In this document: positions 1-5,434 of the stretch, in pieces
Position numbering within the stretch: the first letter of the stretch is position 1
How the letters are laid out: every line of letters starts with the position of its first letter
Assembly (NCBI GenBank): GCA_003532715.1
Contig: DOEZ01000556.1
Location: 203-5,636 of the forward strand
Reading direction: 5' to 3'
Length of the DNA stretch: 5,434 nt
Origin: Planctomycetaceae bacterium
GTDB taxonomy: Bacteria; Planctomycetota; Planctomycetia; Pirellulales; Thermoguttaceae
The notes under the pieces: generated by a model
Databases searched by the model: none
The model's input: the letters and a program-made list of their open reading frames with translations, nothing else
Told to the model about the DNA's origin: nothing
Translations under genes and position numbers: made by a program

Positions 1-343
1 TTCAAGCCGGAGAATTGGCCGGGGGGAGGCGATTGCATGGCGTTGGTAACGGAGGACATTTTTTTACCGCGAAGACGCGGAGATCGCGAAGGGGGGGTGG
101 GGAATGAAGGCAGGCTGGCCCGGGGTTCGCCTTTCGGCATGATCACATTTGCATTCGCGCGATCCGGCGGTTGAGAACGTGAAATACCATCCCTCCCGGA
201 GCTACTCTTGCAGTGCGAGGGCATGTCCGAAGGCCAGCGTGCCTTACCTATCGTGGCAATATCGGACTGGTCGCGTTTTCTGGTTCCCGCTTTCTGGTTT
301 CAAGCCACCTCATTCGGCCTGATCTTGGCGCCTGTCACATTCC
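1..343. other. Intergenic region downstream of the operon, no gene supported
   Basis: I see no convincing coding region, tRNA or hairpin terminator here. Open frames on the plus strand that enter this stretch run on antisense to the helicase gene and look like shadows. The DNA is GC-rich at 121-180 (35 of 60 by hand count). Visible structure is limited to the CGCGAAG-type repeat near 66-91 and a doubled TTTCTGGTT at 277-285 and 291-299. The helicase stop codon is at 344-346. No stem followed by a T-run was found just beyond it on the minus strand, so the end of the transcript is not defined by sequence. Confidence 0.6.
66..91. repeat. Short CGCGAAG-type tandem repeat
   Basis: Three imperfect units follow each other: ACCGCGAAG, ACGCGGAG and ATCGCGAAG, preceded by a T-run and followed by a G-run. 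Dispersed elements of this form occur between genes in several GC-rich environmental bacteria, planctomycetes among them as far as I recall. It is seen once here, so dispersal cannot be shown from this window. Function unknown. Confidence 0.45.
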
Positions 344-2197
344 TCACTCCTCCTCGTCGCTCAAAACGCTAATCTGCGATTCTGCAAGAAGCCCTTGTGC
401 CACAAGTTCTCGTTTTGCTGCACTAGGGTCAGACGTGAACAATACTACGCGAAGGTTGACAACTGCTCGTGAAAAGCATACATATGCGAGTTTTTGGCTC
501 CGTGCTCTCTGGCTGTCTCGCGGCTCGCCAGCAGCCTGCGGAGTCAACATTTTCGCAAAACTGTAGTTATTCCAAGCAGCCTCGGTGTCGTCAAACACCA
601 CGATCACGTCATCGTACTCTTCGCCCTTTACCCCATGCTGCGTGCTATACGAAGTGTTCTCGTCGAGGAAGTTGCAGTAGTTCTCAACCTCGGTACCCCG
701 CAGAGTGAAGAATGCGTCCGCCAGCCAGTCGGCCTTGTCTTCCACGTGCGTATCTTCGTCGTATTGTTCTTCGCGTGGTGTGCGGTCAAGATGATTGTTC
801 AGACGTTCCGATGTCGGGATTAGCTCCTTTTCGCGACAGTAACGCAACACGTCACCAAGATTTGCCGAAGCAAACAGGTGAGTGAGAGTCTCCGCCACTT
901 CGTTGGCAATTCCCTTTACCTGTCGGATAGACTTCTTGGAATGTGCTCCACCGGAACGAAATGCGGCTGTCCGGGTCGTAAGCACTCGCATTACCGCTCC
1001 AGCATCGTGGTTGCGGTGCGCCTTCACGAGTGGAATTATCGTCTCAAGGAAGGGCTTGATGAGAAAATGCTCCCCCTCTTCATATGCATTTGTGGCACGA
1101 GTTGAGGCGAACTGGCCAGTGAACAGGTCATGTAAAGGTAGAAATCCAAGACGTCGAGCGATCATTCGCCAAACGAGAAAGAGCTGTTTCGCATTTCTCT
1201 TCTTAGTCCACCCCCACAACTCAATGGCTTCAGCAAGCCGCAACTGTGTGCGCTGTAACTGTACTTCCGTGTACCGTCCACGTTGTCCTTGTGGCTTCTC
1301 GGCTTGCACTAGCGTAATGTGGACACTCCCCTCCTTGTGCGAATTGCAGCCAGCCGCAACCTGAGTCACATCCTTGCGGAAGGCGTTAAGGAGTGAGATG
1401 ATTTCTGGGGCGCTGCGAAAGTTTTCCTCTTTCGTAATGACCTTCGAGTTCGGTGGTCCCGCGAAGTTCCCGAGCCCCTTGTCGTAGATTTGCTGCATTG
1501 GATCTCCAAAGTAGCCCACAACCGGTGCTCCCTCGCCGGTACACATCGCGTTGAACGCCGCAACAATGTCAGCAGACGTGTCCTGTGCCTCATCGACAAA
1601 TATGTACGGGTATTTCTGGCCAAGAACCCGACGTAGTGGTTGACGTGTTTGGATCATATACGACGTAACTGAGATTAAGTCGTCGTGACCGATTTCTCCG
1701 TGAGGATAGTTGCTGAATGGTGTATCGTCACCATAGCGGAAGTCCTGAACCGAGTCGAGTGACGCGAGCGCCTGCTCAAGCTCGGCTGCCTTGGCGCGTG
1801 CCTCCATCGCCTTTTTACTGGTCCCGCCGTTGTCATCTTCTTTGTGCCTAGCGATGCGCTTGGGTAACACACTGAGACGCAAAGCCTCTCGGATGCTTTT
1901 GGGAAAGTGACGCACTTCACCCCAAAGAAAGCTGTGAAGCGTGGATACAACACACAACGGATTCTGGCGCAGGCGATAGCAGATGACCTCGGCTGCTCGA
2001 TTGGTATATGTGATACAGACCGCCTTTTGGCCATCTCGGAGCATACGCGGCCCTTCAATCGTGAGCAGTCCCTTAAGGGCGTCCACCAATGAAGTAGTCT
2101 TGCCCGATCCGGCACCGGCGACCATCGAGAAGGATTGCCTTTGCCTTAGGCACTCAAGCACTTCCTTGTCAGCCTGCGTTGGAACATGAGGCATCAT
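344..2197 (-). CDS. gajB: Gabija-like UvrD/Rep-family SF1 helicase (GajB-like)
   Basis: Predicted DNA helicase/ATPase of 617 residues, cytoplasmic. All main SF1A motifs are visible: a Q-motif-like glutamine at Q8; Walker A GAGSGKTT at 28-35; motif Ia ITYTNRAA at 62-69; motif Ib STLHSF at 85-90; Walker B VDEAQD at 201-206; motif III GYFGDPMQQIY at 228-238; motif IV ENFRS at 258-262; motif V QHGVKGEEYDDV at 520-531; and motif VI LAYVCFSRA at 570-578 with the arginine finger R577. Residues 118-150, between motifs Ib and II, are charged and probably helical. The tail is acidic (SDEEE). The ATG overlaps the stop of the OLD nuclease gene, and AAGGAGGT lies six bases upstream, which fixes the start. 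A class 2 OLD gene directly upstream points to GajB of the Gabija defence system. B. cereus GajB is about 494 residues, so this protein is about 120 longer. Helicase assignment is very secure; the Gabija role is inferred from context. Confidence 0.88.
   Translation of the reverse strand: MMPHVPTQADKEVLECLRQRQSFSMVAGAGSGKTTSLVDALKGLLTIEGPRMLRDGQKAVCITYTNRAAEVICYRLRQNPLCVVSTLHSFLWGEVRHFPKSIREALRLSVLPKRIARHKEDDNGGTSKKAMEARAKAAELEQALASLDSVQDFRYGDDTPFSNYPHGEIGHDDLISVTSYMIQTRQPLRRVLGQKYPYIFVDEAQDTSADIVAAFNAMCTGEGAPVVGYFGDPMQQIYDKGLGNFAGPPNSKVITKEENFRSAPEIISLLNAFRKDVTQVAAGCNSHKEGSVHITLVQAEKPQGQRGRYTEVQLQRTQLRLAEAIELWGWTKKRNAKQLFLVWRMIARRLGFLPLHDLFTGQFASTRATNAYEEGEHFLIKPFLETIIPLVKAHRNHDAGAVMRVLTTRTAAFRSGGAHSKKSIRQVKGIANEVAETLTHLFASANLGDVLRYCREKELIPTSERLNNHLDRTPREEQYDEDTHVEDKADWLADAFFTLRGTEVENYCNFLDENTSYSTQHGVKGEEYDDVIVVFDDTEAAWNNYSFAKMLTPQAAGEPRDSQRARSQKLAYVCFSRAVVNLRVVLFTSDPSAAKRELVAQGLLAESQISVLSDEEE
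2194..2197 (-). other. ATGA stop/start overlap of the two genes
   Basis: On the minus strand the last codons of the nuclease gene read GCT CTA TGA, and the ATG of the helicase gene begins inside this, giving a four-base ATGA overlap. This arrangement usually means one transcript and coupled translation. Confidence 0.9.
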
Positions 2198-4341
2198 AGA
2201 GCGACCTCCTTTTCATCGATTAGGTCGGTGGCCCGCAACTCTACATCAAGCCACATCAGTCCATCGGCGATGTACTTAGGTGTGACCCACTTCGCATAAG
2301 AGGATATCACCGAGAGGGCGAAATCAGTTTTCTTAAATGTCCGTGGACTCACTGCCTCATAGATATACTTGTGCTCCGCCTCGTGCTCTTGAGGCACGTC
2401 CCACTCTTTCAGCAGGCGCAGCGATCCGTCGCGAAACATTGCGATATTCTCATAGGCAAAGGTCTCTTCAAATGTACGGCCGTGCATAGACTGATCCGCA
2501 GTATACCCCGCAACCGGCGACGGTTTTTGATACGCGATGTAGCACCTCCTCTTCTTCAGGTGTTGTGCGTCTTCATTGATGCTGGCGAGTTCCGCTACGG
2601 AATCGCGATTGAGGAAGTACTTGATCGCAGCGTTTGATGAGACAGCACCAGGTGTATCGGCGCGGCAAGCGGCTCTGTGACTTGTTGGGTCAACCGAGTC
2701 AATGTCCGTAACAACCAAGTAGGGAATCGAAATAAACTCAAGTAGGTCGGCAAAGCAGTGCGCATAAGCCCCACCAACCTCTAGAACCGTCAGGTAACGC
2801 TGCCGAAGTGCGGGAGCTTCCAATTCGATCATTTTTGGAATGAGAAGCTTCTCAACTGTGCCTTCGATCAGAACTGCCGCATCGGCAAAGAAGAGATCGC
2901 AATGCGTGAGTTTCAGGTATCGCTTGAGGAAGTCGAGCGTGTTTGGAACGGTCTCTTTTGACTCTTGCCCGTCATTTTCGACTCCATTAGGCTCTGTCTT
3001 CTTGTCGTATCCGGCATTTTCTGTATCTGCAACGTTTTGAGACGGATTGAAGTCTCGTAGGTTCAATACCTTTGTCGCATTCAGTGCTGTTTTCTTGATC
3101 GGGTCTTCCCCCTCGCAGCGGCAACGGCGGAAATAGCGAACGTTCGCGAAATCCACAGTGTGCAATATATGAGACGAATGTGTTGTTATGACCAACTGCG
3201 GGACCTTGTCTTTTTCGTTACAGCGAGTCGATGTATCGCTGATAATACGCCATGCGTTTGCAATGAAGGTCTGCTGGGCCTGAGCGTGTAAGTGACACTC
3301 GGGTTCCTCAACGAAGATGACAAGCGTGAGAGGACGATTTTCCTCGGTATTCATCCAGTTGTAGTGGAATTCACATATCTGGATCGCTAAAAAGATCAAA
3401 TTCTTGATGCCCAGCCCATTGTATTTTTCCGGCAACTCGTGTCCACGAGCAGTATCGACATAAGCCAATGTGGTGTTGCTCTGAAGAACTGCCTCGGGGA
3501 CCAGGGATGAAATCACTTGCAGTGCCCGGTCGTTAATTGACGGTACCCCCAAGCCTTTGATTACATCTAACAAATCAGCAAACACTGCGGCGTAGTGGCA
3601 CGTCAGTTCCTCATTGTGCCTGTCGATTAAATCATGTGCATCGTCGGCTATATCGGCCTGGGTTAGGTTCCGTTTGTAGTATCGGGTGAAAATCGTTGAG
3701 AGCCTTGTGCTCCCGGCGTGTTCGTGGTCGTCGATTTTTCTTTGAGCATCGACAAATTCGACCCGAACAAGTGATTCCAATAGACGCTTTCCCTCCTCGG
3801 GCACAAGTGGCCTCTCGGTAACATCTTGAGTTGACCTGTCTAGAGCATAACGCATGACATAAAAATGCTGGTTAATCGTTCCTGGCAATGACAGATAGTA
3901 TGAAAGGGGTTTCTTGGGAACATTCCCTGCTTTGGGAGTCAGTCGTGCAAGGTAACTTTCCTTAAGCTTCTCTGCGTCGCGCACTGTGAAGCGGAGACGG
4001 ATGCCCACCCTGTCATAGTCCTGCTCTGCGTCAGGGAGCAGCAGCCCAGCTCGTCCAAATTCGGTATCAGGATCGATCGAAAACCAGAGATCAAGCTCAA
4101 TCTTTGGGAGATCGTCTTCACCGACCTCGCCACGCCCAAACTTATCAAGCGCTACCACCTGCGAGACCGAAAAATCATGAATGGAGAAATCCTCCGACTT
4201 CAAGAATAGACGGAAGACATCGGTGGCAGATGTCTTTCCGCTATTGTTCGGGCCGACGAATACAGTCTCAGCCGCCTCGAAATCAATTGACACGTCTTCG
4301 AGCCGCCGAAAGTGCCGAATTTCCGCGTGAATGAGCTTCAT
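2194..4341 (-). CDS. gajA: Gabija-like OLD-family ATPase/TOPRIM endonuclease (GajA-like)
   Basis: Predicted ATP-regulated DNA endonuclease of 715 residues from MKLIHAE. The ABC-type ATPase half shows Walker A GPNNSGKTS at 30-38 (K36), a signature-like YNGLGIKN at 307-314, Walker B LVIFVEEPECHLH at 340-352 (E345/E346) and the H-motif ITTHSSHIL at 385-393. A hydrophilic linker at about 436-467 separates it from the TOPRIM half: LIEGTVEKLL at 491-500 (E493, E497), GG at 523-524, VTDIDS at 544-549 (D546, D548), FEETF at 624-628, and KTDFAL at 671-676 whose K671 may be the catalytic lysine of class 2 OLD enzymes. I prefer the ATG at 4341 because GAGAGGG lies eight bases upstream and the protein then begins at the usual first strand of the ATPase. 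An in-frame ATG at 4422 would add 27 residues but has no ribosome site. The helicase gene directly downstream makes this GajA-like. B. cereus GajA is about 578 residues, so this one is markedly longer. Other OLD systems (phage P2 Old, retron- or PARIS-linked) lack this helicase partner. Confidence 0.86.
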   Translation of the reverse strand: MKLIHAEIRHFRRLEDVSIDFEAAETVFVGPNNSGKTSATDVFRLFLKSEDFSIHDFSVSQVVALDKFGRGEVGEDDLPKIELDLWFSIDPDTEFGRAGLLLPDAEQDYDRVGIRLRFTVRDAEKLKESYLARLTPKAGNVPKKPLSYYLSLPGTINQHFYVMRYALDRSTQDVTERPLVPEEGKRLLESLVRVEFVDAQRKIDDHEHAGSTRLSTIFTRYYKRNLTQADIADDAHDLIDRHNEELTCHYAAVFADLLDVIKGLGVPSINDRALQVISSLVPEAVLQSNTTLAYVDTARGHELPEKYNGLGIKNLIFLAIQICEFHYNWMNTEENRPLTLVIFVEEPECHLHAQAQQTFIANAWRIISDTSTRCNEKDKVPQLVITTHSSHILHTVDFANVRYFRRCRCEGEDPIKKTALNATKVLNLRDFNPSQNVADTENAGYDKKTEPNGVENDGQESKETVPNTLDFLKRYLKLTHCDLFFADAAVLIEGTVEKLLIPKMIELEAPALRQRYLTVLEVGGAYAHCFADLLEFISIPYLVVTDIDSVDPTSHRAACRADTPGAVSSNAAIKYFLNRDSVAELASINEDAQHLKKRRCYIAYQKPSPVAGYTADQSMHGRTFEETFAYENIAMFRDGSLRLLKEWDVPQEHEAEHKYIYEAVSPRTFKKTDFALSVISSYAKWVTPKYIADGLMWLDVELRATDLIDEKEVAL
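2204..2211 (-). promoter_or_regulatory. Perfect Shine-Dalgarno sequence for the helicase gene
   Basis: The minus strand reads AAGGAGGT, fully complementary to the anti-Shine-Dalgarno core, six bases before the ATG at 2197. It lies inside the last codons of the upstream gene. It decides the helicase start and suggests strong initiation in its own right, besides any coupling through the ATGA overlap. Confidence 0.85.
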
Positions 4342-4349
4342 TGTGCGTG

Positions 4350-4356
4350 CCCTCTC
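4350..4356 (-). promoter_or_regulatory. Probable ribosome binding site of the OLD nuclease gene
   Basis: The minus strand reads GAGAGGG, ending eight bases before the ATG at 4341. It is a moderate match to GGAGG, clearly weaker than the site of the downstream helicase gene. No comparable purine run precedes the alternative ATG at 4422. Confidence 0.6.
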
Positions 4357-4366
4357 ATATCGGGAG

Positions 4367-4399
4367 CCGAAAATGAACCGAAAATCATAAACCGAAAAT
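4367..4399 (-). repeat. Three direct copies of ATTTTCGG in the operon leader
   Basis: Perfect ATTTTCGG copies lie on the minus strand at 4399-4392, 4385-4378 and 4374-4367, with start-to-start spacing of 14 and 11 bases. The last copy ends ten bases before the ribosome site. TATGAT at 4389-4384, a one-mismatch -10 hexamer, overlaps the middle copy, but I find no good -35 element 17 bases upstream. The array could be an operator or activator site for the operon. If translation starts at 4422 instead, it would be coding sequence for an N-terminal extension. Function is not established. Confidence 0.5.
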
Positions 4400-4402
4400 G
4401 GG

Positions 4403-4612
4403 TCATAACGATCCATTGCCATTGGCGATCAACCGTGTGCGCTGGAACGACGAGGGGACGGAGGCGTTCGCCCGGCGCTCTTTGATTTGCTCGTGTCGCG
4501 CTGGCGAAGAATGAAGCTCGTCCACATACCAGGCTCCGCAATCATACCAGCAGCCCGAACTCAGGGCGCCTGACTCGATCCACTCCCTCTTCAAGACGCT
4601 GCCGCCGAGCAT
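4403..4612 (-). CDS. Doubtful small ORF upstream of the OLD nuclease gene
   Basis: A 69-codon frame runs from ATG at 4612 to TGA at 4405-4403. Third positions are mostly G or C by eye. The predicted peptide includes SGCWYDCGAWYVDE and a basic, serine-rich tail. There is no convincing ribosome site before the ATG. It overlaps the possible decayed gene in another frame and could be the continuation of that gene after a frameshift. It has the same orientation as the operon and ends 61 bases before its start. I do not recognise it, and most of the probability is that it is not expressed. Confidence 0.15.
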   Translation of the reverse strand: MLGGSVLKREWIESGALSSGCWYDCGAWYVDELHSSPARHEQIKERRANASVPSSFQRTRLIANGNGSL

Positions 4613-4830
4613 TGTAGTCGAAATGGCGGGTTACGGCAAGAGTGCCGCCCGAGCGAGTTTTGTTGACGATTTCCTTGATTTGGCCCGTCGTATCCGGATT
4701 TGGCGACACCGGTTGAGTCCGATTTCAGCTCAACGAGGCGGCTGCTCGCTCGATGGTACATTGTTCGAGCATCTCGGCATCGGGTTCGACGCCGAGTGCC
4801 GGCCGTCCGCGGAAGTCCCGGAATGGAGTA
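4542..4830 (-). pseudogene. Possible decayed gene, open frame split by one TGA
   Basis: Reading the minus strand, one frame is open from inside the flanking repeat to a TGA at 4727-4725. It is then open for a further 60 codons to a second TGA at 4544-4542. The peptide before the first stop includes GRPALGVEPDAEMLEQ, and after it IKEIVNKTRSGG and ARRQRLEEGVDRVRRPEFG. The amino-acid mix looks protein-like, and there is no good start codon after the first stop. I recognise no family. A chance open frame in GC-rich DNA is a serious alternative, because such DNA has few stops. Confidence 0.2.
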
Positions 4831-4845
4831 TCAACCGAGACACCG

Positions 4846-4862
4846 CACTGGCGGAGCCAGTG
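4846..4862. repeat. Perfect 7-bp palindrome CACTGGC-GGA-GCCAGTG
   Basis: Seven-base arms around a three-base loop. The same arms recur at 5161-5177 with loop AGA instead of GGA, so only the loop has changed between copies. Confidence 0.85.
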
Positions 4863-4896
4863 GCACACGGGCGCGATGATTCGCCTGACACGGGTT

Positions 4897-4913
4897 CGAC
4901 CCCTCCGGGGTCG
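4897..4913. repeat. Perfect hairpin CGACCCC-TCC-GGGGTCG
   Basis: Seven-base arms with a three-base loop. A six-base-arm version with the same loop is at 5250-5264, but in the other tandem copy it sits on the opposite side of the CCCCGGGTCGC hairpin. The module is therefore placed differently in the two copies. Confidence 0.8.
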
Positions 4914-4934
4914 GCGAGTCTTTTGGTTCGCCAA

Positions 4935-4960
4935 CCCCGGGTCGCTGCGCGACCGCGGGG
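4935..4960. repeat. Long hairpin CCCCGGGTCGC-TGC with one bulge
   Basis: The 26-base element pairs CCCCG and GGTCGC with their complements around a TGC loop, giving about 11 pairs with a single bulged C. An identical copy lies at 5213-5238. It is not followed by a T-run on either strand, so a simple intrinsic terminator is unlikely. Confidence 0.8.
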
Positions 4961-4970
4961 CTAATAGCTT

Positions 4971-4987
4971 TCATCCCTGCGGGATGA
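4971..4987. repeat. Perfect hairpin TCATCCC-TGC-GGGATGA
   Basis: Seven-base arms with a TGC loop, just after the long hairpin. In the second tandem copy the corresponding place, after CTAAT-GCTTT, is occupied by GACCCC-TCC-GGGGTC (5250-5264). Both arms differ there in matched fashion, so pairing is kept. Confidence 0.75.
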
Positions 4988-5145
4988 GCCGACTGGCAAA
5001 CGACCTTTTGTGCCGAACATCCTGAACGTCGGCGACAAGTTACGTCAAATTGTCCCGGAGATTCGGTTCGCGGCGTAGAGTGGCACCCTGTCGAACCGTC
5101 TTTCGATGTGGCATTTTCTGTTTCTGCTCACAACGCCGTGGAACG

Positions 5146-5434
5146 TCAACCGGGGCACTGCACTGGCAGAGCCAGTGGCACTCGGTTTTCCGCCGGGTCC
5201 GTCAGTCGCCTACCCCGGGTCGCTGCGCGACCGCGGGGCTAATTGCTTTGACCCCTCCGGGGTCGACGCGTGACGTCACCCGACCCAGCCCGGGGATGAG
5301 CCGACCGGCAAACGATATCGTCTGGCGAATATCCTGAACGTTGGCACAAGGTTGCGTCCAATTGTCCCGGAGATTTGGTTCAAGGCGTAGAGTGGCACAC
5401 CCTGTCGAACCGTCTTTCGATGTGGCATTTTCTG
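5146..5434. repeat. Tandem intergenic repeat, second copy, cut by the window end
   Basis: Degenerate second copy of the unit starting at 4831. It carries the palindrome at 5161-5177, the long hairpin at 5213-5238, the GACCCC-TCC-GGGGTC hairpin at 5250-5264 and the 10-base perfect palindrome GTGACGTCAC at 5270-5279, which is absent from the first copy. The last bases, GTGGCATTTTCTG at 5422-5434, match 5108-5120 of the first copy, so the unit should continue past the window edge. Open frames across it are not convincing as genes. Confidence 0.8.

Larger units (their letters stand above)
4401..4830. other. Region upstream of the operon, no intact gene
   Basis: About 430 bases with no gene I can support as intact. 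It holds the weakly supported minus-strand open stretches described separately. No tRNA, terminator or strong promoter was recognised. TTGATC at 4434-4429 and TATGAC at 4408-4403 on the minus strand are promoter-like hexamers, but they are 19 bases apart and each is imperfect. DNA at 4801-4860 is GC-rich (40 of 60 by hand count). Confidence 0.45.
4831..5145. repeat. Tandem intergenic repeat of about 315 bp, first copy
   Basis: This stretch and the one starting at 5146 are degenerate copies of the same unit. Matching landmarks are TCAACCG (4831 and 5146), CACTGGC-N3-GCCAGTG (4846 and 5161), the CCCCGGGTCGC hairpin (4935 and 5213), GATGAGCCGAC (4983 and 5295), CCTGAACG (5021 and 5333), TGTCCCGGAGATT (5051 and 5363) and TGGCATTTTCTG (5109 and 5423). 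Most offsets are 312-315; the central hairpin is 278 because short blocks differ on either side of it. The stretch contains four short hairpins. No coding region is supported. Confidence 0.85.

Noticed and set aside
1..18. Inverted copy of the right-hand repeat (CCAATT-TCC-GG) that would bracket the operon
   Set aside because: The match is only about a dozen bases with gaps and cannot be told from chance; no target-site duplication is seen.
277..299. Doubled TTTCTGGTT as an operator or attachment site
   Set aside because: Only two 9-base copies, with no partner elsewhere in the window; chance is likely.
213..566. Plus-strand open frame of 117 codons at the left end
   Set aside because: It runs antisense into the clearly coding helicase gene, has no recognisable motif and no good ribosome site.
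882..1364. Plus-strand open frame of 160 codons
   Set aside because: It lies wholly antisense to the helicase gene, between its motifs; the peptide has no domain signature.
2194..4341. Retron- or PARIS-type OLD/AAA effector, or a DNA-repair RecF/SMC protein
   Set aside because: The TOPRIM motifs exclude RecF/SMC, and the direct helicase partner without reverse transcriptase or AriA/AriB-type split genes favours Gabija.
4935..4960. Rho-independent terminator
   Set aside because: The stem is strong but no T-run follows on either strand.
4623..5025. Plus-strand open frames crossing the repeat region
   Set aside because: They pass straight through hairpin repeats and end in repeat-encoded, arginine-rich peptides; few stops are expected in GC-rich DNA.
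5050..5337. Plus-strand 95-codon frame in the second repeat copy
   Set aside because: The homologous part of the first copy is not open in the same way, and the peptide is repeat-derived.
4831..5434. CRISPR array
   Set aside because: The repeats are about 315 bp apart and degenerate, with no short identical repeats separated by unique spacers.

Overview
The window holds one two-gene operon on the minus strand, flanked on both sides by apparently non-coding, repeat-bearing DNA. The first gene (4341 to 2194) encodes a roughly 715-residue OLD-family protein, with an ABC-type ATPase followed by a TOPRIM nuclease domain. The second (2197 to 344) encodes a 617-residue UvrD/Rep-type superfamily 1 helicase. 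The reading frames overlap by four bases (ATGA), and the second gene has a perfect Shine-Dalgarno sequence inside the end of the first. A class 2 OLD nuclease followed directly by a UvrD-like helicase is the hallmark of the Gabija anti-phage defence system (GajA plus GajB). That is the best reading of this locus, although both proteins are longer than the well-studied Bacillus cereus versions.

Layout: 1-343 has no convincing gene and carries a short CGCGAAG-type repeat near the left edge. 344-4341 is the operon. 4342-4400 is its leader, with a plausible ribosome binding site and three direct copies of ATTTTCGG. 4401-4830 has no intact gene but contains minus-strand open stretches that may be a decayed gene. 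4831-5434 is a tandem repeat of about 315 bp (one full copy and one copy cut by the window end), packed with short perfect hairpins.

How the genes would work together, from knowledge of Gabija: GajA forms an oligomer whose ATPase domain regulates the TOPRIM endonuclease. GajB is a DNA-stimulated helicase/ATPase that joins it in a large complex acting on phage DNA. The overlapping genes and strong internal ribosome site fit coordinated production of two subunits.

The host is a bacterium. The GC-rich intergenic DNA with CACTGGC-N3-GCCAGTG palindromes, CCCCGGGTCGC hairpins and the CGCGAAG repeat reminds me of planctomycete chromosomes, but this is recollection and was not tested. Hand counts of 60-base lines give about 40-52% GC inside the operon (541-600, 1861-1920, 3361-3420) and 58-67% in the flanks (121-180, 4801-4860, 4921-4980). 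This is compatible with an acquired defence cassette. No integrase, transposase, tRNA, CRISPR array or clear terminator is visible.
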